From contig NZ_JMLS01000020.1 of NCBI RefSeq assembly GCF_000686845.1, forward strand, positions 62,001-126,000: 64,000 nucleotides of DNA. Direction: 5' to 3'. This document shows positions 45,626 to 55,095 of this stretch, one piece after another. This DNA comes from Paenibacillus sp. UNC451MF. Its GTDB lineage: Bacteria > Bacillota > Bacilli > Paenibacillales > NBRC-103111. A program made the position numbers and the translations under genes. The notes below the pieces were generated by a model. It was not told the DNA's origin and did not search any database. It saw nothing but the letters and a program-made list of their open reading frames with translations. Positions within the stretch are counted from its first letter, which is position 1, and the number at the start of each line of letters is the position of its first letter.

Positions 45626-48151
45626 ATGGCTGTGGAAACGAAGCTTCATTTAATAGGTAATGCCCACTTGGACCCGGTTTGGCTATGGCGCTGGCAAGAG
45701 GGATATGCCGAGATTAAAGCAACTTTCCGTTCTGCGTTGGATCGATTGAATGAGTATCCTGATTTTGTATTTACTTGTGCTTGTGCGGCTTACTACAAAT
45801 GGGTTGAAGAGAATGCTCCTGAGATGTTTGCCGAAATTAAACAGCGTGTTGCCGAAGGACGCTGGGTCATTACAGGCGGTTGGTGGATACAACCGGACTG
45901 CAATTTGCCGTCGGGTGAATCGTTCGCACGACACAGCTTATATGGACAACGCTATTTTATGAACAAGTTCGAGGTGATGGCGCGGGTCGGATACAATGTG
46001 GATTCGTTCGGTCACCACGGCATGATGCCGCAGCTATTGAAGCAAAGCGGGATGGACTACTACGTATTCATGCGTCCGGGAGCGCACGAGAAGACGCTGC
46101 CGCACGATTTATTCTGGTGGGAATCGGAAGATGGCAGCCGTGTGATGACATTTAGACTAGCCGACAGTTACGGCAATTGGGCGAGCAATGGAATGGAAGA
46201 TAAGATAATGAGTCACAGAGCTATGGCAGTCACAAGCGGGCATGCTTTCATGTCATTCTACGGTGTAGGCAATCATGGCGGGGGACCGACCATTCAGAAT
46301 ATCAAACTGATCCGTGAGCTCGGGCAACGACCCGACATGGACGGCATCCAGTTTAGTTCTCCGAATCAATATTTCTCTGAAATGAGGAAGATGGCTCCGG
46401 ATATTCCTGTGATTAAGGATGAGATGCAGATGCATGCCGTCGGTTGTTATTCTACGCACTCGGAATCCAAGGCCGCAAACCGCAGAGTTGAGCACCAAAT
46501 GCTTACAGCTGAGAAATGGTCTTCTCTGGCTAATTTAATGCGAAGTTTACCGTATCCTATGGAAGCGCTTAATCGTGCTTGGGAAAATGTGATGTTTAAT
46601 CACTTTCATGATATTATGGGCGGCTGCAGTATAAAGGAAGCTTTTGACGATGTTCGGGATTTTTACGGCGAAGGGTTTAGTATTGGAGCTAAAGCGATTA
46701 ATGCGGCTCTTCAAAAGATATCTTGGTCGATTCATACCATGAAACCGGGTGTTACATCATTAAGCAAGGAGAAGGACTGGCAGCTTTGGGAGCAAGATGA
46801 TCTCGGGTCACCTCTTGTGGTTTTTAACCCCTTATCGTGGGAAGTGGAGGCACCTATTGGAATTAACAAGAAACTGGCAGGTGTGACAGATGCTGCAGGC
46901 AGGCCCCTGCCGATTCAAACGATCAGGGCATCTCGGACAAATACCAGTGATAAATGGGACACCTTAGTTAAGGGGAGAATCCCGGCTTTTGGTTATCAAG
47001 TATTTTGGGTATACCGTGATAAAACGTTCGATGCAGAGCAGTCAACCGCAGCCGTTAGGGCAGAAGGGTGCTTGCTAGAAAATAGTAAGTTATGCGTTGA
47101 GCTTGATCCAGCTACAGGATATATCCGTCGTATGATTGACAAGTTGAATGGCGGACATCATGTGCTGCTAGGTGATGGAGCGGTGCCTATCGTCATCGAT
47201 GAGAACCACAGTGATACATGGGGACACGGTCTGACACAGTATCGCGATGAGTTGGGACGATTTGGTAACGCTGAAATGAAGGTGCTTGAAACTGGACCGC
47301 TGCGAGCGACGATAAGGGTAACTAGCTATTATGGAACTTCTGTGCTTCGTCAGGATATCAGCTTATTAAATGATAGCTCCGATGTGCATGTCAAGGTAAG
47401 GCTGGACTGGAGAGAACAGCACAAGATGCTAAAGCTTGCCTTTCCCGTTAATGTCGAGCAGTCTCTTGCTGTGTTTGAAATTCCGTACGGCTTCATAGAA
47501 CGTCCTGCTAATGGAAATGAAGTGCCTGGACAAATGTGGGTGAATCTATCAGGCAGTAAGCCCGGCACAACGGACAGCATGACGTCATCTACGTTCGGTC
47601 TGTCTTTGATTAACGATGCAAAATACGGATATGATGTGCTGGACAATGAGTTGAGGATGACAATGGTACGAAGCCCGATTTATGCCGACCATTTTGGCGA
47701 ACGTGATGAACAAGTGGAATTTATGGATCAAGGTGTACAGGAATTTGTCTATTTACTTTCGCCTCATATCGGTTCTTGGCAAAATAGTGGAGTTGTACGT
47801 AAGGCATACGAATTGCACAATCCGCTGCAGCAAGTATGGGAAACGTATCATGAAGGGGATTTGCCTCAAATTTCGGAGGGAATTGTTATTTCTTCAGACA
47901 ATGTTATTGCTGTGGCCTTTAAACCGGCCGAAGACGGAAATGGATGGATTCTTCGTTGTCACGAGTCATACGGGAGAGAAGCGAAGACAGAAATAAGTAT
48001 AGCAGCCTTAAAGCGAAGTTGGCAAAGTACCTTTGGCAAGTGTGAGATTAAAACGTTTTTCATACCTTCCATACCGCAAAATCCGATTATGGAGGTCGAT
48101 TTTTTAGAAATGCAATCTATCGATGAAAGGGAGTTGCCAAATGAAGATTAA
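45626..48151 (+). CDS. Alpha-mannosidase, GH38 family
   Basis: This 841-residue enzyme has the GH38 zinc motif NAHLDPVWLWRW (His14, Asp16) and the nucleophile loop NVDSFGHHG (Asp126). A three-helix bundle and C-terminal beta domains follow. It would hydrolyse alpha-mannosides inside the cell, as there is no signal peptide. GGGGGGTG precedes the ATG. It is the intracellular enzyme of the importer operon. Its last codons overlap the next gene, so translation is coupled. Confidence 0.92.
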   Translation: MAVETKLHLIGNAHLDPVWLWRWQEGYAEIKATFRSALDRLNEYPDFVFTCACAAYYKWVEENAPEMFAEIKQRVAEGRWVITGGWWIQPDCNLPSGESFARHSLYGQRYFMNKFEVMARVGYNVDSFGHHGMMPQLLKQSGMDYYVFMRPGAHEKTLPHDLFWWESEDGSRVMTFRLADSYGNWASNGMEDKIMSHRAMAVTSGHAFMSFYGVGNHGGGPTIQNIKLIRELGQRPDMDGIQFSSPNQYFSEMRKMAPDIPVIKDEMQMHAVGCYSTHSESKAANRRVEHQMLTAEKWSSLANLMRSLPYPMEALNRAWENVMFNHFHDIMGGCSIKEAFDDVRDFYGEGFSIGAKAINAALQKISWSIHTMKPGVTSLSKEKDWQLWEQDDLGSPLVVFNPLSWEVEAPIGINKKLAGVTDAAGRPLPIQTIRASRTNTSDKWDTLVKGRIPAFGYQVFWVYRDKTFDAEQSTAAVRAEGCLLENSKLCVELDPATGYIRRMIDKLNGGHHVLLGDGAVPIVIDENHSDTWGHGLTQYRDELGRFGNAEMKVLETGPLRATIRVTSYYGTSVLRQDISLLNDSSDVHVKVRLDWREQHKMLKLAFPVNVEQSLAVFEIPYGFIERPANGNEVPGQMWVNLSGSKPGTTDSMTSSTFGLSLINDAKYGYDVLDNELRMTMVRSPIYADHFGERDEQVEFMDQGVQEFVYLLSPHIGSWQNSGVVRKAYELHNPLQQVWETYHEGDLPQISEGIVISSDNVIAVAFKPAEDGNGWILRCHESYGREAKTEISIAALKRSWQSTFGKCEIKTFFIPSIPQNPIMEVDFLEMQSIDERELPNED

Positions 48152-49082
48152 TAACCCTGACGGCGTATGGCCAACGATGATTACTTTATATAAAGAGTCT
48201 GGAGAAATTGATTTTGAAGCCATGGAACGAATGATTGAATGGTTTATTCAAAATAAGGTCGATGGACTATTTGCTGTATGCCAGTCGAGCGAGATGTTCT
48301 TTTTGAGTTTAGAAGAGCGTGTGAAGCTTGCTGCATTTGTCGTGGAAAAGGCGGCGGGCAGAGTTCCTGTCATTGCTTCGGGGCACATCTCAGATTCGTT
48401 TGGAGATCAGGTTCGAGAATTGACTGCGATGTCAGAAACAGGCGTCGAAGCTGTCATCCTGATCTCGAACCGAATGGCGACACAGGATGAGTCCGAGGAC
48501 GTGTGGAAGGCTAACGCTCAGAACCTGCTGGAGCAGCTGCCGGACCATGTCGCGCTTGGTATCTATGAATGTCCGTTTCCATATAAAAGACTATTATCCC
48601 CCTCTGAATTGAAATGGTGCGCAGATACCGGGAGATTTTTCTTTTTGAAAGATACCTCGTGTGACGTGGAGTTGATCAAAGAAAAGCTGGACGTTATTGA
48701 AGGAACCCCTTTGAAGCTTTACAATGCCAACACAGCTACGCTTCTGGAATCATTAAAGTTGGGAGTTAACGGGTATAGTGGAGTTATGGCGAACTTCCAT
48801 CCGGATTTGTATGTATGGTTATTGCACAATTGGGAGAAGAGGCTTGAGGAAGCGGAGTACCTAATGAGTATTCTGGCTGTAGCGTCATTTATTGAGCGCC
48901 AGCTTTATCCCATTAACGCAAAATATTCTCAAATGATGGATGGGATAGCTGTAAATTGCTATTCCCGATCAAGGAATCACGAGGAATTTACAGCCACTAA
49001 CCGGCTGGAGGTTGAGCATCTTTACCGTGTCTCCAAACAGTTAGCCAAACAATTTACGGTTGCAGCGACACAGAATAAATAG
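48141..49082 (+). CDS. DapA/NanA-family (class I aldolase fold) protein
   Basis: This 313-residue protein has the TIM-barrel fold of dihydrodipicolinate synthase and N-acetylneuraminate lyase. The Schiff-base Lys is in FFFLKDTSC (about Lys170) and the Tyr in YECPFP. The usual GTTGE-type carboxylate-binding loop is replaced by CQSSEM, so its substrate probably differs from both known groups. The start at 48141 follows AAAGGGAG inside the GH38 gene, with an 11-base overlap. It may cleave a 2-oxo acid released from the imported sugar. True NanA is less likely because no other nan gene is present. Confidence 0.8.
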   Translation: MKINNPDGVWPTMITLYKESGEIDFEAMERMIEWFIQNKVDGLFAVCQSSEMFFLSLEERVKLAAFVVEKAAGRVPVIASGHISDSFGDQVRELTAMSETGVEAVILISNRMATQDESEDVWKANAQNLLEQLPDHVALGIYECPFPYKRLLSPSELKWCADTGRFFFLKDTSCDVELIKEKLDVIEGTPLKLYNANTATLLESLKLGVNGYSGVMANFHPDLYVWLLHNWEKRLEEAEYLMSILAVASFIERQLYPINAKYSQMMDGIAVNCYSRSRNHEEFTATNRLEVEHLYRVSKQLAKQFTVAATQNK

Positions 49083-49241
49083 AGGAATAGTCCTTACAAA
49101 ACGGAAAACGCAGGGATGCAAAACCCTTGCGTTTCTTTTGTTTTTCCTTATAAAGGTTTCCAATCAATTCTTGCTATATTTCAAATTTTTCCCTTGCGCA
49201 ACAGGATTTTACGGTCCCTTTGGCGAAATTAACATTAAAAA

Positions 49242-49255
49242 TGAATGCGTTTCCA
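49242..49255 (+). promoter_or_regulatory. Candidate catabolite-responsive element (cre)
   Basis: TGAATGCGTTTCCA at 49242-49255 fits the CcpA cre consensus on the minus strand (TGGAAACGCATTCA) with one or two deviations. It lies about 46 bases before the start of the membrane AraC regulator. Confidence 0.4.
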
Positions 49256-49300
49256 ACTGGAGCGACATCATTGCGTCGCGTGATAAATGGGGGATTACAC

Positions 49301-51640
49301 TTGAATTGGAAGTATCTGAAGCAATCTGTGAATAAAAACAGACTTTTCTTCAAGATTCTGCTGTATTTCTTCTCTTTGCTGATTCCAATTGTCATTATTG
49401 GAGTTATCGCTTACTTTAATGCAGATCATCTAATTAAGAAGGATGTTTCAGAGAAGCTGACGGATAATTTGATTGCATCCTCCAAAACCATCGATATATA
49501 TTTAGGCATGGCACAGGCAACCAATAATAATTTGCTGCTAAGTGATACGATTCAACAAAATTTAAGGCCTTATCCATTGCTGACGGATGAAGAGAAAATC
49601 AAAATGCCATCGATTGTAAGATCAATTGCCGGTAATCGTAATACAATCAGTCATTTTGTTGACAATATCTTCTTATTTATTGATGACAAGCGCGTTTATT
49701 TGAGTGACGGTATCGTTGATTTTGATGTTTTCTTTGATAAATTTTATGAATTTGATGGCTACGATAAAGATTTTTGGCGTCAACAATTATCTCAAAGCAG
49801 CTTATTCGAACTACTGAAGCCTACAAACGTAATCAACGCAAATATGAATTCTAACCGCGAAGTTATCCCGAGTATTACGACACAATATTTGAATGGGCAT
49901 TTGGCCACGATGGTAACCACCATTTCTATCCCGACAATTATGACAACGTTACAAAATAACTCCATTTTCTCGACTACGAAGTATGTCGTATTGGATAAAA
50001 ATAATCAGACTATTCTTCAGAGCAGCGGGCTGGATAAGAAGGTTCTTAATCAAGTAGCAGCTAGCTTTCCAGCCGATAAGGGCAGTGAAAATGCAGCTAT
50101 TCAAATAGGTCAGGAGCCGAACTGGATAGCTCAAACCACTTCCGATTACGGTTGGAAATATTTTTCTATTACTCCTGTTGATTCTTTTAATCAGGAATCT
50201 TCTAATATTTTCAGTTTGATTATCTGGATTTGCATAAGTTTAATCATCATTGGCATAGCTTTTTCTTTCATATTTAGTGTTCGCTTATATAACCCGATCA
50301 AAAATATTAGAGATATTTTACAAAAAAATGAAAAAGTCGAGCAATGGAACGGTGAAACTAACCGCAGCGGCGAGCTTCAGAAAATCGGAGACAGCATCAA
50401 TCAGTTGGTTCAGCAGCATATGGATGCAAATATCAAAATCAATACCTATTCGGAAGAAATTCTTGAGCAGTTTTTTAAGAATTTAATTAAAAGCTTTCGA
50501 GTGGGGCAGGCCAATGCCGTGCACCAAGTGCTAAATAAACTTGATTTTCATTCAGGAAGCTATCTGTGCTGCTGCTTTATGTTTATTTTTAAAGAAAAAT
50601 TTTATCATGATATCTTGGAAGCAGATCGTTTATTGATTTTGGAAAAAATGAAGAACGTCCTTTCGGGAATTATGAAAAAGTATGTAAACTGTTATTTGCT
50701 GGAATATGAGCCTTACTTATATGTTTGTGTGGTCAATTTAAAGGATGAGGAAGACCGAAGAAAACTGGATCAGTCTTTAGAAATGATTAAACTGACCTTC
50801 GCTTATGACATGACGTATTGTGAACTAATTATTGGTTTAGGAAAAAAATATGAGAAGATTGACGATTTTTCAAAATCGTATAGCGATGCTATTACAGCCA
50901 TTGATAAGCGAACAGACTCGACTAAGATGGTTATTTTAGATGCGACTGATCTTGTTATTGATCAAAACTACTACTATTCGTTTCTTGAGCAGAACAAAAT
51001 TGTAAACGGACTGAAATCAGGTGATATGGATGCCTTAAAGATGGAAGTGGAAGAAATCATCGGTTTGAATAAAACGAGAGGCGTCTCTTATCATTATCTT
51101 GGTGCTTTACTTGTGGAGTTGTTTCATACAGGTAATCGCTATTTGACGGAAAAGAGACTAAATGTATATGATTTCCTTGAAGCAGATGAATATGCTTCCT
51201 TGGACGACAAGGAGCTCTTACCGAATGAGTTTGATGGAAGACTGCAATTGATTTTTGAATTTTATGAGAAAATTATTACAGAGACGCTAGATAAGCCTGA
51301 AAGTAAATCAGGTGTTGTTGTTTCGTTGATCACCGCATATATCGAGAAGCATTATGAGAAGGACTTATATCTAGAGGTAATTGCCAATGAGATAGGGCTA
51401 TCCGCCAAGTATGTATCAAGAATGTTTAAAGACGCGACAGGGACGAATATTTCAGACTATATCAGTCTTATTCGGATTGCGAAAGCAAAGGAATTATTAG
51501 CGCATAGCGATATGAAAATTAGTGATATTTCTAATCAGATCGGCATATTTAGCCGTACAACATTTCTGCGTTTATTCAAAAAATATGAAGGTGTTTCGCC
51601 GAATGAATATCGAAATGCACATGGATTCAAGCAGAAATAG
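49301..51640 (+). CDS. Membrane-bound AraC family regulator (YesS-like)
   Basis: This 779-residue protein has an N-terminal membrane segment (FFSLLIPIVIIGVIAYF), a large extracellular sensor, a second membrane segment (LIIWICISLIIIGIAFSFIF, residues ~300-320) and a C-terminal AraC helix-turn-helix pair (residues ~680-775, ISDISNQIGIFSRTTFLR). Such proteins sense a sugar outside and activate the adjacent importer operon. The start at TTG 49301 follows GGGGGATTACAC. A candidate cre lies upstream. It probably controls the mannosidase/importer operon just before it. Confidence 0.9.
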   Translation: MNWKYLKQSVNKNRLFFKILLYFFSLLIPIVIIGVIAYFNADHLIKKDVSEKLTDNLIASSKTIDIYLGMAQATNNNLLLSDTIQQNLRPYPLLTDEEKIKMPSIVRSIAGNRNTISHFVDNIFLFIDDKRVYLSDGIVDFDVFFDKFYEFDGYDKDFWRQQLSQSSLFELLKPTNVINANMNSNREVIPSITTQYLNGHLATMVTTISIPTIMTTLQNNSIFSTTKYVVLDKNNQTILQSSGLDKKVLNQVAASFPADKGSENAAIQIGQEPNWIAQTTSDYGWKYFSITPVDSFNQESSNIFSLIIWICISLIIIGIAFSFIFSVRLYNPIKNIRDILQKNEKVEQWNGETNRSGELQKIGDSINQLVQQHMDANIKINTYSEEILEQFFKNLIKSFRVGQANAVHQVLNKLDFHSGSYLCCCFMFIFKEKFYHDILEADRLLILEKMKNVLSGIMKKYVNCYLLEYEPYLYVCVVNLKDEEDRRKLDQSLEMIKLTFAYDMTYCELIIGLGKKYEKIDDFSKSYSDAITAIDKRTDSTKMVILDATDLVIDQNYYYSFLEQNKIVNGLKSGDMDALKMEVEEIIGLNKTRGVSYHYLGALLVELFHTGNRYLTEKRLNVYDFLEADEYASLDDKELLPNEFDGRLQLIFEFYEKIITETLDKPESKSGVVVSLITAYIEKHYEKDLYLEVIANEIGLSAKYVSRMFKDATGTNISDYISLIRIAKAKELLAHSDMKISDISNQIGIFSRTTFLRLFKKYEGVSPNEYRNAHGFKQK

Positions 51641-51655
51641 GTTCCGGAGGAGAAT

Positions 51656-51878
51656 ATGGTTGCCCGCATGTGGCCGAACGGGGTGCAGCTGCAAACCGCC
51701 GCACCGATCTTCATCCCAATCAACAGCCATATACCGGGTAAGGATGCAGTTCTGGACGATCATGCTCCATTCGGCAACACAAGGGGCTTCTATCGCTTAT
51801 ATGACTGATGAAGATCCGAATGCCCGTTGGAAGCTTACACGGGACCGATTGTGCTTACACAAGGACTTCAATAAATGA
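51656..51878 (+). pseudogene. Sulfatase C-terminal remnant
   Basis: The frame MVARMWPNGVQLQTAAPIFI (ATG 51656 after CGGAGG) ends at 51808. A second frame then reads ATQGASIAYMTDEDPNARWK. Both resemble the C-terminal region of sulfatases with a chitobiase-like end domain. The catalytic domain and Cys motif are absent. It is a decayed fragment of a third sulfatase. Confidence 0.5.
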
Positions 51879-52029
51879 CGGCACGAATACGACAGCTCTT
51901 CGGCAGATCGTTGATTGTCATCGCTCTTCTGTTACGTTTATTTACCTTTTCCATAACAAACATTACCAACAACTTTGATTTATGGGATGTCCGATTGTAT
52001 GTATTGAAGCATCGTATCAAGAAATAAGC

Positions 52030-52068
52030 AAACAACCTAAAACCAATGAATTGGGTCTTAGGTTGTTT
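52030..52068. terminator. Terminator between convergent units
   Basis: AAACAACCTAA (52030-52040) pairs perfectly with 52058-52068, with an inner ACC/GGGT stem. It lies just beyond the stop of the ArsR-type gene. Confidence 0.75.
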
Positions 52069-52095
52069 AACGTTCGTTAATCAATAAATAGAGAT

Positions 52096-53001
52096 CTAAA
52101 CTGAAATAGTTACTCGAATGTCCTGTGGATAGTTGCCGAAGTTCTTGCCAAAAAGACTGACACCTCCACAATTCGCAGCGGATTCAGGACAAGAGATTCG
52201 AAAGAGTAGTTCCTGTCCTGTTTTTATGTTCAGTTGATGAATTCGAACATCAGAAAACCTTACCCCATCGATAAATGTACCTTCATTGGTAATGGAGAGG
52301 ACCTTAAGAAGTCCATACTGTGTATCCACCCACCACTCGGGCGTGTATTGTCCGCGTTTGCTGCCAAAATCCCCCGGGCAGGTCCAAGTAGCAACATCAA
52401 TGTTGTTGACGGAAAAGGTAATATCCGACGGCCAATTATCGTTATAATAAGGTGCCTCGGAACAAATCTCCAATGAAAAGTTTAGGCTTGACGCGGTTTC
52501 TTTTCCCACTAAATAATTCGGAATCCGATATTCGACAAAACCGCTTGCAAACCAGAGGTGCTCTGCTGTCGTGCGTTCGGGGTCATCGAAATATCGCGGA
52601 TCGTCCATCATGCCGATGCGCTTGTCGGAGGACGCCAAGCCACAGGTTGGGTGAACCTCGTACCGGATATATTGCCCAACCGGCAGGTCAACCGTAAATC
52701 CGGTTTGGTTCGGTGGCTTTTCTTCTTCGGTAGTTCGGAGTACAAGCGTCATCTTATCCACATTCAATGAACAGCGCTTCTGCGTACCTCGTTTTCCTAC
52801 CGTATTCTCCGTAGAAACAATCCGAGCTTCCTCAAGCTTCTGGATATGCTTTGTAATTATGGCTGAGGACAAGCCTAATGCCTCTGCGAGTTCACCAATG
52901 TTATAAGGTTTCTTATTCAATAATTCAATGATCCGTACTCGCGTTTCAGAAGAAAAACACTCCAGCACGTTCATATATCTTGTCGTCACGTCTATTTTCA
53001 T
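52096..53001 (-). CDS. ArsR-family regulator with large sensor domain
   Basis: This 301-residue protein has an N-terminal winged helix (ETRVRIIELLNKKPYNIGELAEALGLSSAIITKHIQKL pattern, residues ~18-60). It is followed by an unusual ~220-residue C-terminal domain that reads as an all-beta sugar-sensing region. Many Paenibacillus regulators near glycosidase genes have this form. No metal-binding Cys motif of the classical ArsR group is seen, so a sugar is the likely ligand. The minus-strand AGGAGCG precedes the ATG. A partial second copy is at 53530-53612. A divergent promoter is at 53061. Confidence 0.85.
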   Translation of the reverse strand: MKIDVTTRYMNVLECFSSETRVRIIELLNKKPYNIGELAEALGLSSAIITKHIQKLEEARIVSTENTVGKRGTQKRCSLNVDKMTLVLRTTEEEKPPNQTGFTVDLPVGQYIRYEVHPTCGLASSDKRIGMMDDPRYFDDPERTTAEHLWFASGFVEYRIPNYLVGKETASSLNFSLEICSEAPYYNDNWPSDITFSVNNIDVATWTCPGDFGSKRGQYTPEWWVDTQYGLLKVLSITNEGTFIDGVRFSDVRIHQLNIKTGQELLFRISCPESAANCGGVSLFGKNFGNYPQDIRVTISV

Positions 53002-53060
53002 ACTGCACGCTCCTAACTCACTCGATTATATAACCAAATTATTAATTAATCAACTTTACA

Positions 53061-53089
53061 TTGACAAAAAAGCAAGGTAAAACTATTAT
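53061..53089 (+). promoter_or_regulatory. Sigma-A promoter driving a lost gene
   Basis: TTGACA (53061-53066) and TATTAT (53084-53089) are 17 bases apart. AT-rich sequence ATTAATTAATCAACTTTACA lies just upstream, similar to the palindrome at 53681. Downstream only an 18-codon remnant (53139, after GAAGGAGGG) remains, so the original gene is gone. Confidence 0.6.
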
Positions 53090-53364
53090 ATTAACCATTA
53101 TGCAATAAAGATAATTATTTTATTAAATAGAAGGAGGGTATGGCTCAAGAAATGATGAGACAGGGGTATCCTCGCGAGATTCTTTCACAAACCAAGTAAA
53201 CTAAACAGAATTTATGAAAACGGTTTCCAAATCAAATGTGTGTTTAGACTAAGAATCGTATCTCACTTTAGCTCTGTAGACAATATTGTAACAGCCTGAT
53301 TAAACGGGAGACAGGTTGTTACTTGCGGAAATTGGATACACACAATGAATATGGAGGGATCTAT

Positions 53365-53515
53365 TTGAAAAGGAAGTTAGTACTTACTGCTACAGTTTTA
53401 GCGCTGCTTCTGAATATCGGCTGCCAAAGTCAAACTATGTCTGGCGAAAAAAGCACAGATATATCCAATATCAGTACGGAACCTGTTACTTTAAAGTTAA
53501 TGCCCAAGGCTTTTT
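53365..53515 (+). pseudogene. Binding-protein lipoprotein, N-terminal remnant
   Basis: From TTG 53365 after GGAGGG the frame reads LKRKLVLTATVLALLLNIGC, a full lipoprotein signal, and continues to EPVTLKLM. This is the opening of the small binding-protein family seen at 3014 and elsewhere. The mature protein is replaced after about 50 residues by unrelated sequence. Confidence 0.72.
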
Positions 53516-53612
53516 CGCGCAAGACAGCCAGTCTGCATTCGGGGTCATCGAAGTAACGGTAACGCGGATCATCCATCATGCCTGTCCGCTTCTCGGAGGA
53601 TACTAAACCACT
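53516..53612 (-). pseudogene. Fragment of a second ArsR-type sensor regulator
   Basis: On the minus strand this reads GLVSSEKRTGMMDDP and FDDPE. It corresponds to GLASSDKRIGMMDDP in the intact regulator (near 52600-52640). It joins directly to the lipoprotein remnant, which marks a recombination or deletion junction near 53515. Confidence 0.72.
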
Positions 53613-53680
53613 AGAGACGTTATCTCTTTCATCACTGCAGTTCTAACTCCTACTCATTTGTATAACATAATAGTTAATAA

Positions 53681-53721
53681 GTAAACTAATTAGTTTACAA
53701 AAAAAAGGGTTTGCCTATTAT
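53681..53721 (+). promoter_or_regulatory. Operator and promoter upstream of the GH43 gene
   Basis: GTAAACTAATTAGTTTAC (53681-53698) is a perfect 18-base palindrome. It overlaps a -35 element (TTTACA, 53694-53699), and TATTAT follows after 16 bases (53716-53721). This layout fits a repressor site, perhaps for the nearby ArsR-type regulator. Confidence 0.65.
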
Positions 53722-53779
53722 ATTTACTTGAAAGTAACCGTTTTAATTCATTTGTTAATAAAATAAAGGGAGTGCAAAC

Positions 53780-53824
53780 ATGAATCAAGAGATCCAAAGA
53801 CTTGAGTACAAAGGTAAGGGGTGA
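53780..53824 (+). other. 14-codon leader-like frame
   Basis: ATG 53780 after AAGGGAGTG reads MNQEIQRLEYKGKG and stops at 53824, nine bases before the GH43 start at 53833. It could be a leader that couples translation or a scrap of a lost gene. Confidence 0.3.
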
Positions 53825-53832
53825 AATCGTTC

Positions 53833-54756
53833 ATGTCCATTTCAACTGCATATTACAAAAACCCGCTCGTAATTCAAAATATCGGCGATCCGTACATTTT
53901 GCGGGCGTCCGACGCCAAATATTACTGTTATCCCACGTCGGGTAGGGACCAAGGGTTCAAAGCCTGGTCTTCTGATGATCTGGTTCATTGGAAAGAGGAA
54001 GGCTTCATCTACGAGAGAAATGAACGTTCATGGGGGTTCCGGCAGTTTTGGGCGCCCGAAGTAGTGGAACGAGACGGAAAGTTTTACATGTATTATACGG
54101 CGCGTTGGAAAGAGAAGGACAGTCTGCGAATCGGGGTTGCCGTTGAGGATCGTCCCACGGGTCCTTTCATCGACGTATACGACAATCCGATGTTTGATTT
54201 CGGCTATGCCGCTATCGATGCGAATATTTTATTCGACGATAACGGTAACATGTATATGTATTATTCGAGAGACTGTTCGGAAAATATCGAGAATAGCCGA
54301 TACGAAAGCCATATTTACGGCGTCAGGCTGGGCGAAGATATGGTAACGGTTATTGGCGAAGGCGTATGTCTAACGAAGCCGGACCAGGAGTGGGAGATGA
54401 AATCGCTTGACCAGGGACGATTATGGAATGAAGGCCCATTCATGCTCAAGCAAAAAGGCATTTATTATTTAACGTATTCCGCGAACTACTTCGGCGGACG
54501 GGATTATTCGGTAGGTTATGCGGTGTCGGAAAGTCCGCTTGGTCCGTTCCGCAAATACGAAAACAATCCTGTGCTGCAAAGCAATTGCGAAGAAATTTCC
54601 GGCCCGGGACATCACAGCATCATTGCATCGCCGGACGGAACGGAGCTTTTCATGGTATACCACACGCATACTGACCCTGCCAAGGGAGGCGGCAACCGGC
54701 AAGTATGCATGGATCGGATGGGCTTCAGGGAAGACGGCACCCTCTGGTTCACTTAA
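53833..54756 (+). CDS. GH43-like glycoside hydrolase
   Basis: This 307-residue five-bladed propeller enzyme carries the three expected acids: Asp in IGDPYIL, Asp in AIDANIL and Glu in WNEGPF. Family 43 members remove arabinose, xylose or galactose residues. No signal peptide is present, so the enzyme is cytoplasmic. The start at ATG 53833 is nine bases from AAGGGG. The GTG at 53821 is an alternative. The C terminus ends abruptly at TLWFT, a few residues short of related proteins, in a region full of fragments, so the gene may be slightly trimmed. Confidence 0.85.
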   Translation: MSISTAYYKNPLVIQNIGDPYILRASDAKYYCYPTSGRDQGFKAWSSDDLVHWKEEGFIYERNERSWGFRQFWAPEVVERDGKFYMYYTARWKEKDSLRIGVAVEDRPTGPFIDVYDNPMFDFGYAAIDANILFDDNGNMYMYYSRDCSENIENSRYESHIYGVRLGEDMVTVIGEGVCLTKPDQEWEMKSLDQGRLWNEGPFMLKQKGIYYLTYSANYFGGRDYSVGYAVSESPLGPFRKYENNPVLQSNCEEISGPGHHSIIASPDGTELFMVYHTHTDPAKGGGNRQVCMDRMGFREDGTLWFT

Positions 54757-54790
54757 AGCTTGAATAACAAATGAATGATGTACGAACAAA

Positions 54791-54841
54791 AAAAAGATCG
54801 CTCTATCCGGCTTGCTTAGTCAGATGTTTAGCGATCTTTTT
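54791..54841. terminator. Terminator after the GH43 gene
   Basis: AAAAAGATCGCT (54791-54802) pairs perfectly with AGCGATCTTTTT (54830-54841). The 12-base stem has a T-rich descending arm on both strands. Confidence 0.75.
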
Positions 54842-54897
54842 GCTGTTGTCCGAGAAAGTAAAGGATATGGCTACGCAGCGTGGTATCGCGCAAAGAC

Positions 54898-55095
54898 ATG
54901 ATAGACAAATATAAGATCGATCTGACGGCGATCAAATCCATTCAAGACCTAGATTCGGTGTTCGCAACGATCAAAAAAAACGATCCTCAGCAGACGCCGA
55001 TTGCGACACTACCTGCAACTACACCAGTTGATATATTGGCAAAAATCGATCCTCTCGTCGACAAGCTGGGAGTACTGCCGGTGGCATCGGTATAG
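54898..55095 (+). pseudogene. LplA-like binding-protein fragment
   Basis: The readable piece MIDKYKIDLTAIKSIQDLDS continues to DKLGVLPVASV. It resembles an internal part of LplA-type binding proteins. It has no signal peptide and both ends are missing, so it is debris. Confidence 0.5.

Noticed and set aside
48141-49082. Sialic acid catabolism (NanA) reading, suggested by the sialidase-fold proteins upstream
   Set aside because: The conserved NanA loop is changed and no nanE, nanK or nag genes are present in the window.
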